DNA of 64,000 nt. It comes from Elusimicrobia bacterium RIFOXYA2_FULL_47_53. GTDB taxonomy: Bacteria; Elusimicrobiota; Endomicrobiia; Endomicrobiales; XYA2-FULL-47-53. The stretch covers positions 62,001-126,000 of the forward strand of contig MGVE01000007.1 of NCBI GenBank assembly GCA_001800315.1, written 5' to 3'. The notes below the pieces were generated by a model, which worked only from the letters and a program-made list of their open reading frames with translations, had not been told where the DNA came from and made no database searches. The translations under genes were made by a program, and so were the position numbers. This document shows, in pieces, positions 52,236 through 61,300 of this stretch; the first letter of the stretch is position 1; every line of letters starts with the position of its first letter.

Positions 52236-52333
52236 ATGACTTACAACTTATGACTTACAACTTATGACTTACAACTTACCACTTACAACTTATGACTTAC
52301 AACTTATGACTTACAACTTACCACTTACAACTG
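52236..52333. repeat. Heptamer-based minisatellite (7 x 14 bp)
   Basis: Seven tandem 14-base units lie here: ATGACTTACAACTT (five copies) and ACCACTTACAACTT (two), in the order A A A B A A B. On the minus strand each unit is two heptamers of the form AAGTNNT, so the array is about 14 heptamers with a 42-base higher-order period. It lies between the citrate-synthase-like gene and the tRNA-Met 3' end. Confidence 0.9.
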
Positions 52334-52341
52334 CATTTAAA

Positions 52342-52413
52342 TGGCAGGGGTGAGATTTGAACTCACGACCAACGGCTTATGAGTCCGCTGCTCTACCACT
52401 GAGCTACCCTGCC
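52342..52413 (-). tRNA. tRNA with CAT anticodon (elongator Met, or Ile2)
   Basis: The 72-base cloverleaf lacks an encoded CCA. The acceptor GGCAGGG pairs with CCCTGCC, the D stem is GCTC/GAGC, the anticodon loop is CTCATAA with anticodon CAT, and the T arm is GTGAG TTCAAAT CTCAC. The anticodon stem has a terminal A-G mismatch (31-39). The first acceptor pair is fully matched, so it is not an initiator. Met and lysidine-modified Ile2 cannot be separated with certainty by eye. It begins six bases after the CBS-protein stop codon. Confidence 0.92.
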
Positions 52414-52419
52414 AACCGT

Positions 52420-52803
52420 CTATTTTGAATTTTTTCCCAGAACCGAACGCAAAATACTGCGCCTGCTGATTATCCCGACCAGCCTGTCGTTCTCAATTAT
52501 TGGGACTCTTCTTAGTTTCTTTTCACCCATAACGAGGCTTATCTTGTCTATATCCGTATCTGGCGGGAAACCCACTACATTAGTGGACATCGCTTCCCTG
52601 ACCTTAGTGCCGTTGATGTTGCCGCTGAACACGAAGTTCAATATATCGCGCTCAGATATCATTCCGATAACTTTCTTGCCGCTGTCGCAGACGGGCATTC
52701 CGCTGATCTTGTTATCCAGCAGAATATCCACCGTCTCATCAAGAGTCGCTTCCGGGCTGGCGCAAAGAACTTCTTTTGTCATGACATCTTTAGCTTTCAG
52801 CAT
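52420..52803 (-). CDS. CBS-pair domain protein
   Basis: This 127-residue protein consists of two CBS motifs: LKAKDVMTKEVLCASPEATL with GMPVCDSGKKVIGMISERDI, and VREAMSTNVVGFPPDTDIDK with RRVPIIENDRLVGIISRRSI. Stand-alone CBS pairs bind adenine nucleotides and act as energy-state sensors on partner proteins. The partner is unknown. I chose the ATG at 52803 because AAGGAG sits at ideal spacing; a longer in-frame start adds 16 unrelated residues. A tRNA-Met gene starts six bases after its stop, so both may be on one transcript. Confidence 0.92.
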   Translation of the reverse strand: MLKAKDVMTKEVLCASPEATLDETVDILLDNKISGMPVCDSGKKVIGMISERDILNFVFSGNINGTKVREAMSTNVVGFPPDTDIDKISLVMGEKKLRRVPIIENDRLVGIISRRSILRSVLGKNSK

Positions 52804-52884
52804 GTTCTTTCTCCTTATAGCCGCGAAGAACGCGGCGGAGTTATGATCCATGTCGGGCCGGCTGCTCCCGAATGCCCTGCAAGT

Positions 52885-53373
52885 TTAAGAAAGCGTGACG
52901 AAATCCAGTTTCAAAGCGGGCGTTTCAAGCACAGCCACACCGGCCCTGCCTGTCAGCCAGCCGCCGCATTCACCGGGATTAACCAGGAGAGTCTGACCGA
53001 TTTTCCTGTGTTCCGGTCTATGCGTGTGGCCAAAAACAATTACATCGTACTTTCCGCTTTTTGCGAGCGCTTCAAGATTTCTCGGCTCATGCATTACCAG
53101 AAACCTGACCCCGCCTATGGTTTCCTCGGCCATGCCCTCCGAAATTTTGCCCCAGCCGTTAAGGTTCTCGTACCACATTTTCCTTTCGCCGTCATTATTC
53201 CCGAAAACGCCTATAAAACTGGAAGTGAGATTTTTAAACTCTTTGGCGCAAAACGGAGAAATGAAATCCCCGGCATGGAAAACCGCCTCAACATTTTTCT
53301 TATTGAAGTAATCCACCGCCTTTTTTATAAGCGGGACATTGTCATGACTGTCGGACATTAAGCCTATTAACAT
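52885..53373 (-). CDS. YfcE/MJ0936-family phosphodiesterase
   Basis: This small calcineurin-like metallophosphoesterase of 162 residues has LIGLMSDSHDN (metal ligands), VFHAGDF, GVFGNNDGE, LVMHE and FGHTHRPE, then VNPGECGGW. All five metallophosphoesterase motifs are present. Relatives hydrolyse phosphodiesters of unknown physiological substrates. It lies between the nifU-like gene and the CBS gene in the same direction, with only a weak ribosome-binding site. Confidence 0.93.
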   Translation of the reverse strand: MLIGLMSDSHDNVPLIKKAVDYFNKKNVEAVFHAGDFISPFCAKEFKNLTSSFIGVFGNNDGERKMWYENLNGWGKISEGMAEETIGGVRFLVMHEPRNLEALAKSGKYDVIVFGHTHRPEHRKIGQTLLVNPGECGGWLTGRAGVAVLETPALKLDFVTLS

Positions 53374-53391
53374 AAATTACTAATAAACCGT

Positions 53392-53616
53392 TTAATCAAC
53401 CGCTTCTACCGACTTTACTTCGGGCACTTCCTGCTTTAAAATACGCACCACGCCGTTCTGCAGAGTCATAGTGGCCATGGGGCAGCTGCCGCAGGCGCCA
53501 GTCAGCCTTACTTTAACAACGCCGTCGGGAGTTATATCAACCAGCTCAACATTTCCCCCGTCCGCCTGAAGGCTCGGCCTTATTTTATTCAGCGCTTTTT
53601 CAACTTTATCTCTCAT
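53392..53616 (-). CDS. NifU C-terminal-like Fe-S scaffold protein
   Basis: This 74-residue protein is a stand-alone NifU/Nfu domain: KVEKALNKIRPSLQADGGNV, LVDITPDG and VKVRLTGACGSCPMATMTLQ with the CxxC pair near residues 42-45, which can hold a transient iron-sulfur cluster for transfer to apoproteins. The length is normal for the short form. AAGGAG precedes the ATG. No isc or suf genes are in the window. Confidence 0.95.
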   Translation of the reverse strand: MRDKVEKALNKIRPSLQADGGNVELVDITPDGVVKVRLTGACGSCPMATMTLQNGVVRILKQEVPEVKSVEAVD

Positions 53617-53651
53617 ATATTTCTCCTTTTATCCATACAGCGCGCCCTGCC

Positions 53652-54023
53652 TCAATCTTTTACGCGAAACAGGGAGTCTATCTTTTCAACAAGCTCTTTC
53701 GGTTCAAAAGGTTTTGTGTAAAAAGCCTTAACCTGCGAAAACTTTTCAAATAAAGGCTTGGAAGCGGGCAAAGCTGTTAATACCACCACCGGTATTGAAG
53801 AAGTTTTTGAATCCTGGCTCAGCTGGAGTATAAGCGAGTATCCGTCAATACCAGGCAGCAGGACATCCAGTATAAGCAGGTCGGGCTTTTGGCTCTCTAA
53901 AATCGCGGGAAGCTTACCCCCGTGCATAGCGCTTGATATTTCGTATCCGGCTGCTTCCAGAGCGCATTTCAAAAGCTCAATTATCTCTTCTTCATCGTCA
54001 GCTATAAGTATTTTCTTTCCCAT
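53652..54023 (-). CDS. Receiver-only response regulator
   Basis: This 123-residue CheY-like receiver has the acidic pocket KILIADDEEEIIELL, phosphoacceptor Asp in LLILDVLLPGIDGYSLIL near residue 53, VVVLTAL and the Lys in FYTKPFEPKELV. There is no output domain and no adjacent kinase; its kinase must be elsewhere. It starts two bases before the end of the thioesterase gene's flank and sits among housekeeping genes, so its pathway cannot be inferred. Confidence 0.94.
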   Translation of the reverse strand: MGKKILIADDEEEIIELLKCALEAAGYEISSAMHGGKLPAILESQKPDLLILDVLLPGIDGYSLILQLSQDSKTSSIPVVVLTALPASKPLFEKFSQVKAFYTKPFEPKELVEKIDSLFRVKD

Positions 54024-54024
54024 A

Positions 54025-54417
54025 TCATTCCGTTAATACTTTTTTGACATCGGCCGGTATTCTCACGGGTTTAAGGGCCTTGTTCACGAACGGATGCTTC
54101 GTTTTTCCCGTTGCTATAAGCCTTGAACCTTCCGTTATCTCGTATTCAAACTCCACGCTCGCGGAACCGACTGACGAAAGCGCGGTGCTGATCTTTATAA
54201 GCTCGTCATACCTGGCCGGCGAGTGGTATTTACAGAAGCATTCAATAACGGGCAGATAATACCCGTCCTTTTCCAGCTCCCTGTACGAGAACCCTCTCTG
54301 CCTTAACCATTCCGTCCTGCCCCGCTCAAAATAAACAAGGTAGTTCGCGTAATAAACCATGCCCATCTGGTCGGTATCGGCATAAGGCACGCGGATAGTT
54401 ATTTCGTTTCCTGTCAT
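54025..54417 (-). CDS. YbgC-type acyl-CoA thioesterase
   Basis: This 130-residue hot-dog-fold protein shows the 4HBT/YbgC signature VPYADTDQMGMVYYANYLVY with the catalytic Asp near residue 16, then FERGRTEWLRQRGFSYRELE. It hydrolyses acyl-CoA thioesters; the chain specificity is unknown. In many Gram-negative bacteria ybgC goes with tol-pal, but not here. It is encoded 27 bases after the aldolase gene, in the operon with accA. Confidence 0.92.
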   Translation of the reverse strand: MTGNEITIRVPYADTDQMGMVYYANYLVYFERGRTEWLRQRGFSYRELEKDGYYLPVIECFCKYHSPARYDELIKISTALSSVGSASVEFEYEITEGSRLIATGKTKHPFVNKALKPVRIPADVKKVLTE

Positions 54418-54444
54418 AATTTAACCGCGGCGGGCTCAGCGGGT

Positions 54445-55434
54445 TTATTTGTAATATTTCTTCATGTCTTCCAGCGACATGGATTTATAGTCTCCGGCAT
54501 GTCCGGCCGTGCCGAAATCTTTCATCTTGCCGATAATAATCTGGGTCAGCGAATCTCTGGCGGGCCCGAGATAGTCGCGCGGATCAAACTTTTCCGGTTT
54601 GGTCGCGAATACTTCGCGTATGGCCGCGGTCACGGCGAGACGGCCGTCGGTGTCAACATTTATCTTTGAAACGCCCATCGTGATAGACTTCTGGAGATCG
54701 GCCATAGGAACGCCGGTCGCACCGGGCATCTTTCCGCCGTATTTATTGACCCGGTCAATGAGTTCCTTGGGAACCGAGGAGGCTCCGTGCAGCACAAGAG
54801 GAATATCAATCAGTTCACGCACTTTCTTCAAAACATCAAAGGCGAGGTTTGAGGCGCCTTTGAACTTATAGGCTCCGTGAGAGGTTCCGATGGCAATTGC
54901 CAAAGCGTCCAAGCCGGTGTCCTTTACGAACTGGCCGGCCTGTTCCGGGTCGGTAAGATGAATTGATCCCGAGCCCACACCGTCTTCAATTCCGCCCAAT
55001 CTTCCGATCTCGCCTTCAACGGTCACGCCGAATTTATGAGAATATTCAACAACCGAGCGGGTAACTTTCACATTATAATCGTAATCCGACGGCGTTTTAC
55101 CGTCTTCCATAAGGGAACCGTCTATCATAACTGAGGAGAAGCCGAGGTCTATGGCCTGCTTGACGCTGTCAAGCGAATTGCCGTGGTCTAAATGCATGGC
55201 AACCGGTATTTCCGGGTTTTCTTCCACAGCGGCCAGCATAAGGTGCTTGAGATATGTGAAGTTGCTGTATTTGAGCGCTCCGCGGCTTGCCTGAATTATG
55301 ACCGGCGACTGAGTGGCTTTCGCTGCCGCCATAATGGCCTGGATCTGCTCCATATTGTTTACATTGTAGGCTCCGACTCCATAGCCTTTCTTCCTTGCTT
55401 CGTCTAAGATCTGCTTCATCGGTGTGAGAGACAT
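54445..55434 (-). CDS. fba: Class II fructose-bisphosphate aldolase
   Basis: This zinc-dependent aldolase of 329 residues serves glycolysis and gluconeogenesis. Family residues are GYGVGAYNVNNMEQIQAIMA, VAMHLDHGNSLDSVKQAID (zinc His), FSSVMIDGSLMED, VEGEIGRLGG, IGTSHGAYKF and VLHGASSVPKELI, followed by SKINVDTDGRLA. It belongs to the class IIB/CbbA-like subgroup; a tagatose-bisphosphate aldolase is a less likely alternative. GGAGG precedes the ATG. It follows accA by 87 bases that contain no gene. Confidence 0.93.
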   Translation of the reverse strand: MSLTPMKQILDEARKKGYGVGAYNVNNMEQIQAIMAAAKATQSPVIIQASRGALKYSNFTYLKHLMLAAVEENPEIPVAMHLDHGNSLDSVKQAIDLGFSSVMIDGSLMEDGKTPSDYDYNVKVTRSVVEYSHKFGVTVEGEIGRLGGIEDGVGSGSIHLTDPEQAGQFVKDTGLDALAIAIGTSHGAYKFKGASNLAFDVLKKVRELIDIPLVLHGASSVPKELIDRVNKYGGKMPGATGVPMADLQKSITMGVSKINVDTDGRLAVTAAIREVFATKPEKFDPRDYLGPARDSLTQIIIGKMKDFGTAGHAGDYKSMSLEDMKKYYK

Positions 55435-55521
55435 TTGTTATTCCTCCGCTTGCATTGGCTCATCTTTTGCTTTTGCATCCACTGCACTGTGGCCGGCTAT
55501 TTCAAAAGGAAGGCTCAATAC

Positions 55522-56544
55522 TTATTTTGTTTTTCCTGACTTTGTTTTCGTTTTGCGCGCGCTCTTTTTCTGCGAGGATAGACTTTCTTCAAAAACGCCT
55601 ATCCCGCGGTACTTGGCGTAACGGTCGTCGCTGAGTTCCTGCGGCGAAAGCTTTTCCAGCTGGTCTATATGTTTTAATACCGCCTGTTTGATATTTTTGG
55701 CGGTTAATTCTCTGTCGGTATGGGCTCCTCCGAGAGGCTCTGAAATAATCTCATCAACTACTCCGGCGGCCTGAAGGTCCTTCGCGCTTACTTTAAGAGC
55801 TATCGCGGCCTCCTGGGCCCTGGCGGCGTCCCGGAAAAGTATTGCGGCGCAGCCCTCGGGAGATATCACGGAATAATAGGCGTTTTCCAGCATGAGAATC
55901 CTGTTGGCAACCCCAATGCCCAAAGCGCCACCTGATCCGCCTTCGCCGATAACAATGCTTATTACCGGAACCTTCAAATCAGACATGTCTCTTAAATTTC
56001 TGGCTATCGCCTCGGCCTGTCCCCTTTCTTCAGCCCCGATCCCGGGATAAGCCCCTGTGGTATCTATGAAAGTTATTACCGGCCTGTTAAATTTTTCGGC
56101 GAGCTTCATGACCCGCATGGCCTTTCTGTAGCCTTCCGGGTGAGCCATGCCGAAATTGCGTTCCATATTTTCGTCAATGCTTCTGCCCTTCTGGTGACCT
56201 ATCACGGCCACGGGGGCCCCGTCTAAAAATGCCAGCCCGCAGACAAGCGCTCTGTCGTCGGCAAACGCTCTGTCGCCGTGAAGCTCCACAAAATCGGTAA
56301 ATATGGCCCTGACATAATCCATCGTGTAGGGCCTGCTCGGATGACGGGCAACCTGGATTCTCTGCCATGTGGTGAGAGAACCGTATATTTCATTCTGCAG
56401 TTTAGAATATTTTTTCTCAAGGTCGGCTATCTCGGGAGCGAGATTCAGCTGGCCCTGCGAAAGCTGGTTCTTAAGCGCTGTTATCCGTTCCTGCATTTCA
56501 ACAATGGGTTTCTCAAATTCCAGAACCGCTATCTTGTCAGCCAT
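55522..56544 (-). CDS. accA: Acetyl-CoA carboxylase carboxyltransferase subunit alpha
   Basis: AccA pairs with AccD to transfer carboxyl from biotin to acetyl-CoA, giving malonyl-CoA for fatty-acid synthesis. The 340-residue protein has the N-terminal coiled coil ([17 protein letters not shown]), then [71 protein letters not shown] and [18 protein letters not shown] Lys-rich C-terminal tail ([15 protein letters not shown]) is extra. AGGAGA precedes the ATG. accD and accBC are not in the window. Confidence 0.97.
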   Translation of the reverse strand: MADKIAVLEFEKPIVEMQERITALKNQLSQGQLNLAPEIADLEKKYSKLQNEIYGSLTTWQRIQVARHPSRPYTMDYVRAIFTDFVELHGDRAFADDRALVCGLAFLDGAPVAVIGHQKGRSIDENMERNFGMAHPEGYRKAMRVMKLAEKFNRPVITFIDTTGAYPGIGAEERGQAEAIARNLRDMSDLKVPVISIVIGEGGSGGALGIGVANRILMLENAYYSVISPEGCAAILFRDAARAQEAAIALKVSAKDLQAAGVVDEIISEPLGGAHTDRELTAKNIKQAVLKHIDQLEKLSPQELSDDRYAKYRGIGVFEESLSSQKKSARKTKTKSGKTK

Positions 56545-56558
56545 ATTATTTTATTCTC

Positions 56559-57272
56559 CTAAAACCTTCCAACATAGTTAATCTGCAGCACCCTTTCCGC
56601 ATCCCTGCCGGCGGCGCCCAAATCCCTGCCGGCAAGATCAATGCTGAGATCTGGGGTAATAAAGAACCTCATGCCCATATTGAGCCTGTTCTCGTAAACA
56701 AGGTGAATGTTGTCGTATTCGCAGAGCAGTATAACCTTGTCTTCAATATTATACGAGGCATTGATAAACCCATAGACATTATTGGTTTTAAAATCGTTCA
56801 TGTTGCCGCCCACATTAAAAACCAGCCCGGGAGAAAACGCCTCCCTGCCGAAAACCACAAATATGCCCTTTTCTTTCTGGGCGAATTCGTTTTTGTCCCT
56901 GTTATAAAAATATCCCTGGCCGTCATAGCCGAAAGCAAATGCAGGAAGAACCATGTCTCCCTCAAAGGGCCTGATCTTCAGGTATAAGCCGGGCGCGCCG
57001 ACTATTATATCCTGGCTTGTCCCGATAACTCTGGAGACTTCCCATCCGAAACCAAGATTTACCTTATTAAAAACCCCGAAGTTAAGCCTGGTCAATACTC
57101 CGCCCTCGCTGAAGAGCCTGAAATTTAAGTTATATCCGCCGTAGTCCGACATGCCGGTGGCAGGAGTGTCAATGACAAAGGATGTTTCCGAGGCCGTCTC
57201 GCTTCTTAGAGGCGAAGCCGCTAAAACAGTTACGATTAAGAAAAAAAACAGCTTTAAATTTCTTTTAAGCAT
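56559..57272 (-). CDS. Outer-membrane beta-barrel protein (YjbH-like), unknown function
   Basis: This 237-residue protein has a signal peptide (about 1-26) followed by regular amphipathic strands, including GGVLTRLNFGVFNKVNLGFG and RPFEGDMVLPAFAFGYDGQG, and ends LQINYVGRF with a terminal Phe. It looks like a 10-12-strand barrel of the YjbH/DUF family type. No catalytic residues are seen. It sits between the HEAT-repeat gene and accA. GGAAGG precedes the ATG. Confidence 0.75.
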   Translation of the reverse strand: MLKRNLKLFFFLIVTVLAASPLRSETASETSFVIDTPATGMSDYGGYNLNFRLFSEGGVLTRLNFGVFNKVNLGFGWEVSRVIGTSQDIIVGAPGLYLKIRPFEGDMVLPAFAFGYDGQGYFYNRDKNEFAQKEKGIFVVFGREAFSPGLVFNVGGNMNDFKTNNVYGFINASYNIEDKVILLCEYDNIHLVYENRLNMGMRFFITPDLSIDLAGRDLGAAGRDAERVLQINYVGRF

Positions 57273-57293
57273 TCCCTGTTTCCTTCCGATTTT

Positions 57294-58298
57294 TTATTTT
57301 TTTCCCGAAGGTTTTGCTGCGGGCTTTGCTCCGGATTTTCCGGTCTTTGGCTGGCTTGCCTGAAGCCTGGAGTAGGCCATCTCTGCGGCTTGTTTGACCC
57401 CCTGATCAGGGTCGGACTTGGCCTTTTCAAGCGCGGCCATGGCGTCTTTCCCGCCGATAAGCCCGAGAATCTCAGCCGATCGCATCTTCAGTATGGGATC
57501 AACTTCTTTGATTGCTTTGAGCGCCACGGACAGCCCGTCTTTAACGCCCATTTTAGCCAGGGCTCCGGCAGCAGCTATATTTACGGACCTGTTTTCGTCT
57601 TTCAGCAAATTTTTAAACGATTCTATGCTTTGCTTATCCATAAAAACGCCGCCGAGCCTGATTGCCTCGGAGCGGACGGTAACATCGGTGTCATTCATGG
57701 CCTCGCGTATGGCGGGAAGGGAGGAAGCGTCTTCTATCCTTCCTATCGCGTTTAAGCAGGAACGGCGCATGCCGACATTGGCATCCTTAAGGCCTTCTAT
57801 AAGCGCGCTGAGAGCCGCGGAATCCCTTATGGAGCCCAGCGCGTTTGCCGCGGCAAAACGCGTGCCGTCATGTTTGTCTTTCAGAGCTTTTATCAAATCA
57901 GAGACCGAAGAGCGGTCTCCTATGTAGCCGAGCGCTACGGCGGCGCTCTGCCTCGCGCTGTCCTGCGCGTCACCCGCGAGAACCCCGGCAATCTCTCTGA
58001 CGGCGGAATTGGCCCTTAACAGGCCGAGAGAATCAAGCGCGGCTATTCTTACAAAAGTGTTTTCGTCTTTTAAAAGTTCTTTTAAGGGCTCAATGGCGGA
58101 GCTGTTCCTGATGCCGCCCAAAGCTTCCGCGGCCTGCCTGCGGACCGAGGCGTCTTTATTCTTTATTTTAGCGAGGTTGTCGCTCAAAGGGTCGGAGGCA
58201 ACAGCCTGCTTAGCGGCCGGCTCTTCCGCCGGTTTGGCAAAGGAAAAGCTGACAAATGCAACGCTGAGCAAACAAACAGCTAATGAAATTTTTGTCAT
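57294..58298 (-). CDS. Exported HEAT-repeat protein
   Basis: The protein is about 334 residues, with a signal peptide (TKISLAVCLLSVAFVSFSFA) and seven to eight HEAT/PBS-lyase-like repeats of about 31 residues, for example VRRQAAEALGGIRNSSAIEP, VRIAALDSLGLLRANSAVRE and TRFAAANALGSIRDSAALSA. It ends in a low-complexity basic tail (SGAKPAAKPSGKK). It is probably a periplasmic binding scaffold. I chose the ATG at 58298, nine bases after AAGGAGG, over an in-frame TTG two codons earlier. It is the first gene of the operon leading into accA and fba. Confidence 0.88.
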   Translation of the reverse strand: MTKISLAVCLLSVAFVSFSFAKPAEEPAAKQAVASDPLSDNLAKIKNKDASVRRQAAEALGGIRNSSAIEPLKELLKDENTFVRIAALDSLGLLRANSAVREIAGVLAGDAQDSARQSAAVALGYIGDRSSVSDLIKALKDKHDGTRFAAANALGSIRDSAALSALIEGLKDANVGMRRSCLNAIGRIEDASSLPAIREAMNDTDVTVRSEAIRLGGVFMDKQSIESFKNLLKDENRSVNIAAAGALAKMGVKDGLSVALKAIKEVDPILKMRSAEILGLIGGKDAMAALEKAKSDPDQGVKQAAEMAYSRLQASQPKTGKSGAKPAAKPSGKK

Positions 58299-58347
58299 GG
58301 CCAAAGGCCTCCTTAACGCACGCTTACATCCCGCTTTCGTTTGGGTT

Positions 58348-58376
58348 ATTTTACATTTTTTGGGAGTTCATGTCAA
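58348..58376 (-). promoter_or_regulatory. Sigma70-type promoter of the HEAT-accA-fba operon
   Basis: On the minus strand, TTGACA (58371-58376) and TAAAAT (58348-58353) are 17 bases apart, about 40 bases before the HEAT-gene ribosome-binding site. The -35 begins about 20 bases after the dnaE stop. Confidence 0.8.
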
Positions 58377-58393
58377 ACCATAAATGGAGGGTG

Positions 58394-61300
58394 TCAGAAA
58401 TGGAGTTCCACCGACTCGGAACCGAGCAGTTTTTCAATATCACGGAGGAATTTATCGCTTGATTTTACAAGCAGTTGTGTTTCAATGCAGTATTCTCCCT
58501 GCCCTACGGTGGATATTTCAAAAACTACGGGAGAAGATCCCGGATGGGTTGAAATAACCTTCTTTACATTGTCAAGCAGCTCGTCTTCCAGCGCCGTGGC
58601 GGTCATTTTTATATGGACATTGCCGGCAAAAGTCGGCAGCCACTGCTTTGCTTCGTCAAGCGACATGATTTCCTCGGCTAAAAGCTCGTTCTGCGAATCG
58701 CGTCCCGCGAGCCTGCCTTTAACCACCACTATATTATTGGGCACGATATATTTCGCCAGCCCGTTTTTATAAGATTTCGGAAAAACGACCACTTCAATTT
58801 CGCCGAAAAGGTCTTCCAGCTTAAACCTGGCGTACTGTTCCTTTTTTTCCTTGGTAACAAGCTTCTTGGCGCTTGAAATCATTCCGGCGACCCTTATCAG
58901 AGGCGAATGCCTCGGGTCATCGGCCGGCTTGGGAAGCTTGTCCAGCCTGTATTTTGAATACACCAGCAGATCATGTTTGTGCTGGGCAAGGGGATGCCCT
59001 GAAAGATAAAAGCCCAGCACCTCTTTTTCGTAAGAGAGCGTCATGTGCTCGGACCACGGCTCCACCTTTATTTCACCCTGGACAGAAGCTGAAATCTCAC
59101 TCGGCGCGAATAACAGGCCCTGCCCTTTGGAAAAGTCCTGTTTATGGCTGTCGGCCCTGCCTATGGAACTTTCCAGTCCCGCCATAAGCTCGGCTCTGAG
59201 CGCGCAGCGGTTCCCGCCGAAACAGTCGCAGGCGCCCGCTTTAATAAGCGATTCCAAAACTTTTTTGTTGGCTGCCCGAAGGTCTATTCTGCCTATAAAA
59301 TCTTCCCAGTTCTTAAAACCGGAACCGTTTTTCCTGGCCTCAACTATGGTTTCCGCCGATCCGGCACCGACATTTTTTATGGCCAGAAGGCCGAACCTTA
59401 TTTTGCCGTCCTCAATACAGAATTTACCTCCGGATTTCGCAATATCGGGAGGCAGAACCTCTATGCCGGACGACTCGGATTCCTGCAGGTATCCGACCAG
59501 CTTGCTTTCCTCGTTTTCCTTGCCGGTCACGGAGTGGCCTATTTCGGAGTTCATCAGGGCCGTCATGTACCGCAAAGGAAAATTAGCCTTAAGATATGCC
59601 GTCTGGTAGGCAAGCATGCCGTAGGCGGCCGCGTGGGATTTGTTAAAGCCGTAGCCTCCGAAATGAACTATCTGCTCAAACATTTTTTCGGCTGTTTTTT
59701 TCTCTACACCTTTACCCTTGGCTCCCTGAATAAAGTTTTCCCTCTGTTTCTCTATCTCCTCGGGGATCTTTTTACCCATGGCTCTTCGCAGAGAATCGGC
59801 CTGGCCCGCGGTAAAACCCGCGAGATCGGTGGCTATGCGCATAACCTGTTCCTGGTAAACTATTACGCCGTAAGTGTCTTTAAGTATCGGTTCAAGTATG
59901 GGGTGCTCGTAACGGACTTTCACCTTGCCGTGTTTTCTTGCCACAAAATCGTCTATCATGCCGGAACCCATGGGGCCGGGCCGGTAAAGAGAAATTAAAG
60001 CGATAATGTCTTCAATATTCGTAGGGACGAGTTTTCTCAGCAGGTCCCTCATGCCCCGCGATTCCAGCTGAAACACCCCAAGAGTCCTGGCTTCCTTAAA
60101 AAGGTCAAAGGTTTTTTTGTCGTCAATTTTTATGGCGGGAAGTGAAAAATCCGGCTGAATTTCAGCCTTTACCAGGTCCACCGTGTCTTCTATTACCGTC
60201 AGAGTTTTCAAACCGAGGAAGTCCACCTTCAGAAGGCCCAGTTTGGGAAGCATATTGCCGTCGTACTGGGTTGTTACCACATCGCGGCTGCCCACGGCAA
60301 GAGGAGAATACTTTGTAATCTCCTCGTTTGCTATAACCATGCCGGCCGCGTGTACCCCGGTGTGGCGTTTTAAACCCTCAAGTTTCTGGGAGGTCGCAAG
60401 AAGCCTGCCGACCCGGTCGTCTGATTTCGCGAGGTTTTTAAGCTCCGGCACGGACTGCAAAGCCCCGTAGATATTGCTGCCGAAAGGAACCATCTTTGCT
60501 ATCCTGTCGGATTCGCTGACAGGGAACCCCATGACTCTTGCGACATCTCTTATCACAAGCCTCGCCTGCATGGAGCCGAAAGTAATTATCTGGGCGCAGT
60601 TATTGTGGCCGTATTTGTTCCTTACATATTCAATGACGCGGTCTCTGCCGGAATCCGCGAAATCTATGTCAAGGTCCGGCATGGTGCGGCGGTCGGGGTT
60701 TAAAAATCGCTCAAAAAGAAGCCCGTAATGCAGGGGACAGATATCGGTTATGCCCAGGGTATAGGCCACGATAGAACCGGCACCCGAACCTCTCCCGGGG
60801 CCCACAGGAATTTTATTTGATTTGGCGTAGTGTATGAAATCCCAGACTATCAGGAAATAGGCCGCGAAACCCATCTTATTTATAATTGAAAGTTCATGAA
60901 CCAGCCTTTTCTCGTGGACCTCCGTAACGGTTCCGTATCTTTTCTTGAGGCCTTCGCGGCAGAGTTTCTCAAGGTACGATTCGGCACTCTCGCCTTTTGG
61001 AACCGGATAATTGGGCAGAAGGAGTTTATCAAAAGTCAGGTCCAGGTTCACTTTTTCGGCGATCTCAACGGTATTTCTGGTCGCCTGCGGGGCATAGTCA
61101 AAAAGCTTTATCATTTCGTGCGGCGGTTTGTAGTAGAACTGGTCGGAAGAAAAGCGCATCCTGTCTGGCTCGTCTAAAGTCTTACCCGTGCCGATGCAGA
61201 GCAGAACATCGTGGTCAAAGGCATCCTCTCTTTTCAGAAAATGGCAGTCATTTGTCGCGGCAAGGCCCAGCCCCATTTTTTTGGAGAGCTCCATCAGATG

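Noticed and set aside
52236-52333. CRISPR array
   Set aside because: Units are contiguous 14-base repeats without spacers, and no cas genes are in the window.
52342-52413. tRNA pseudogene because of the A31-G39 mismatch
   Set aside because: All other stems and invariant loop bases are intact, and a similar anticodon arm occurs, to my memory, in functional CAT-anticodon tRNAs.
59144-59998. 284-codon plus-strand frame inside dnaE
   Set aside because: It is the antisense of conserved DnaE sequence with no protein family features.
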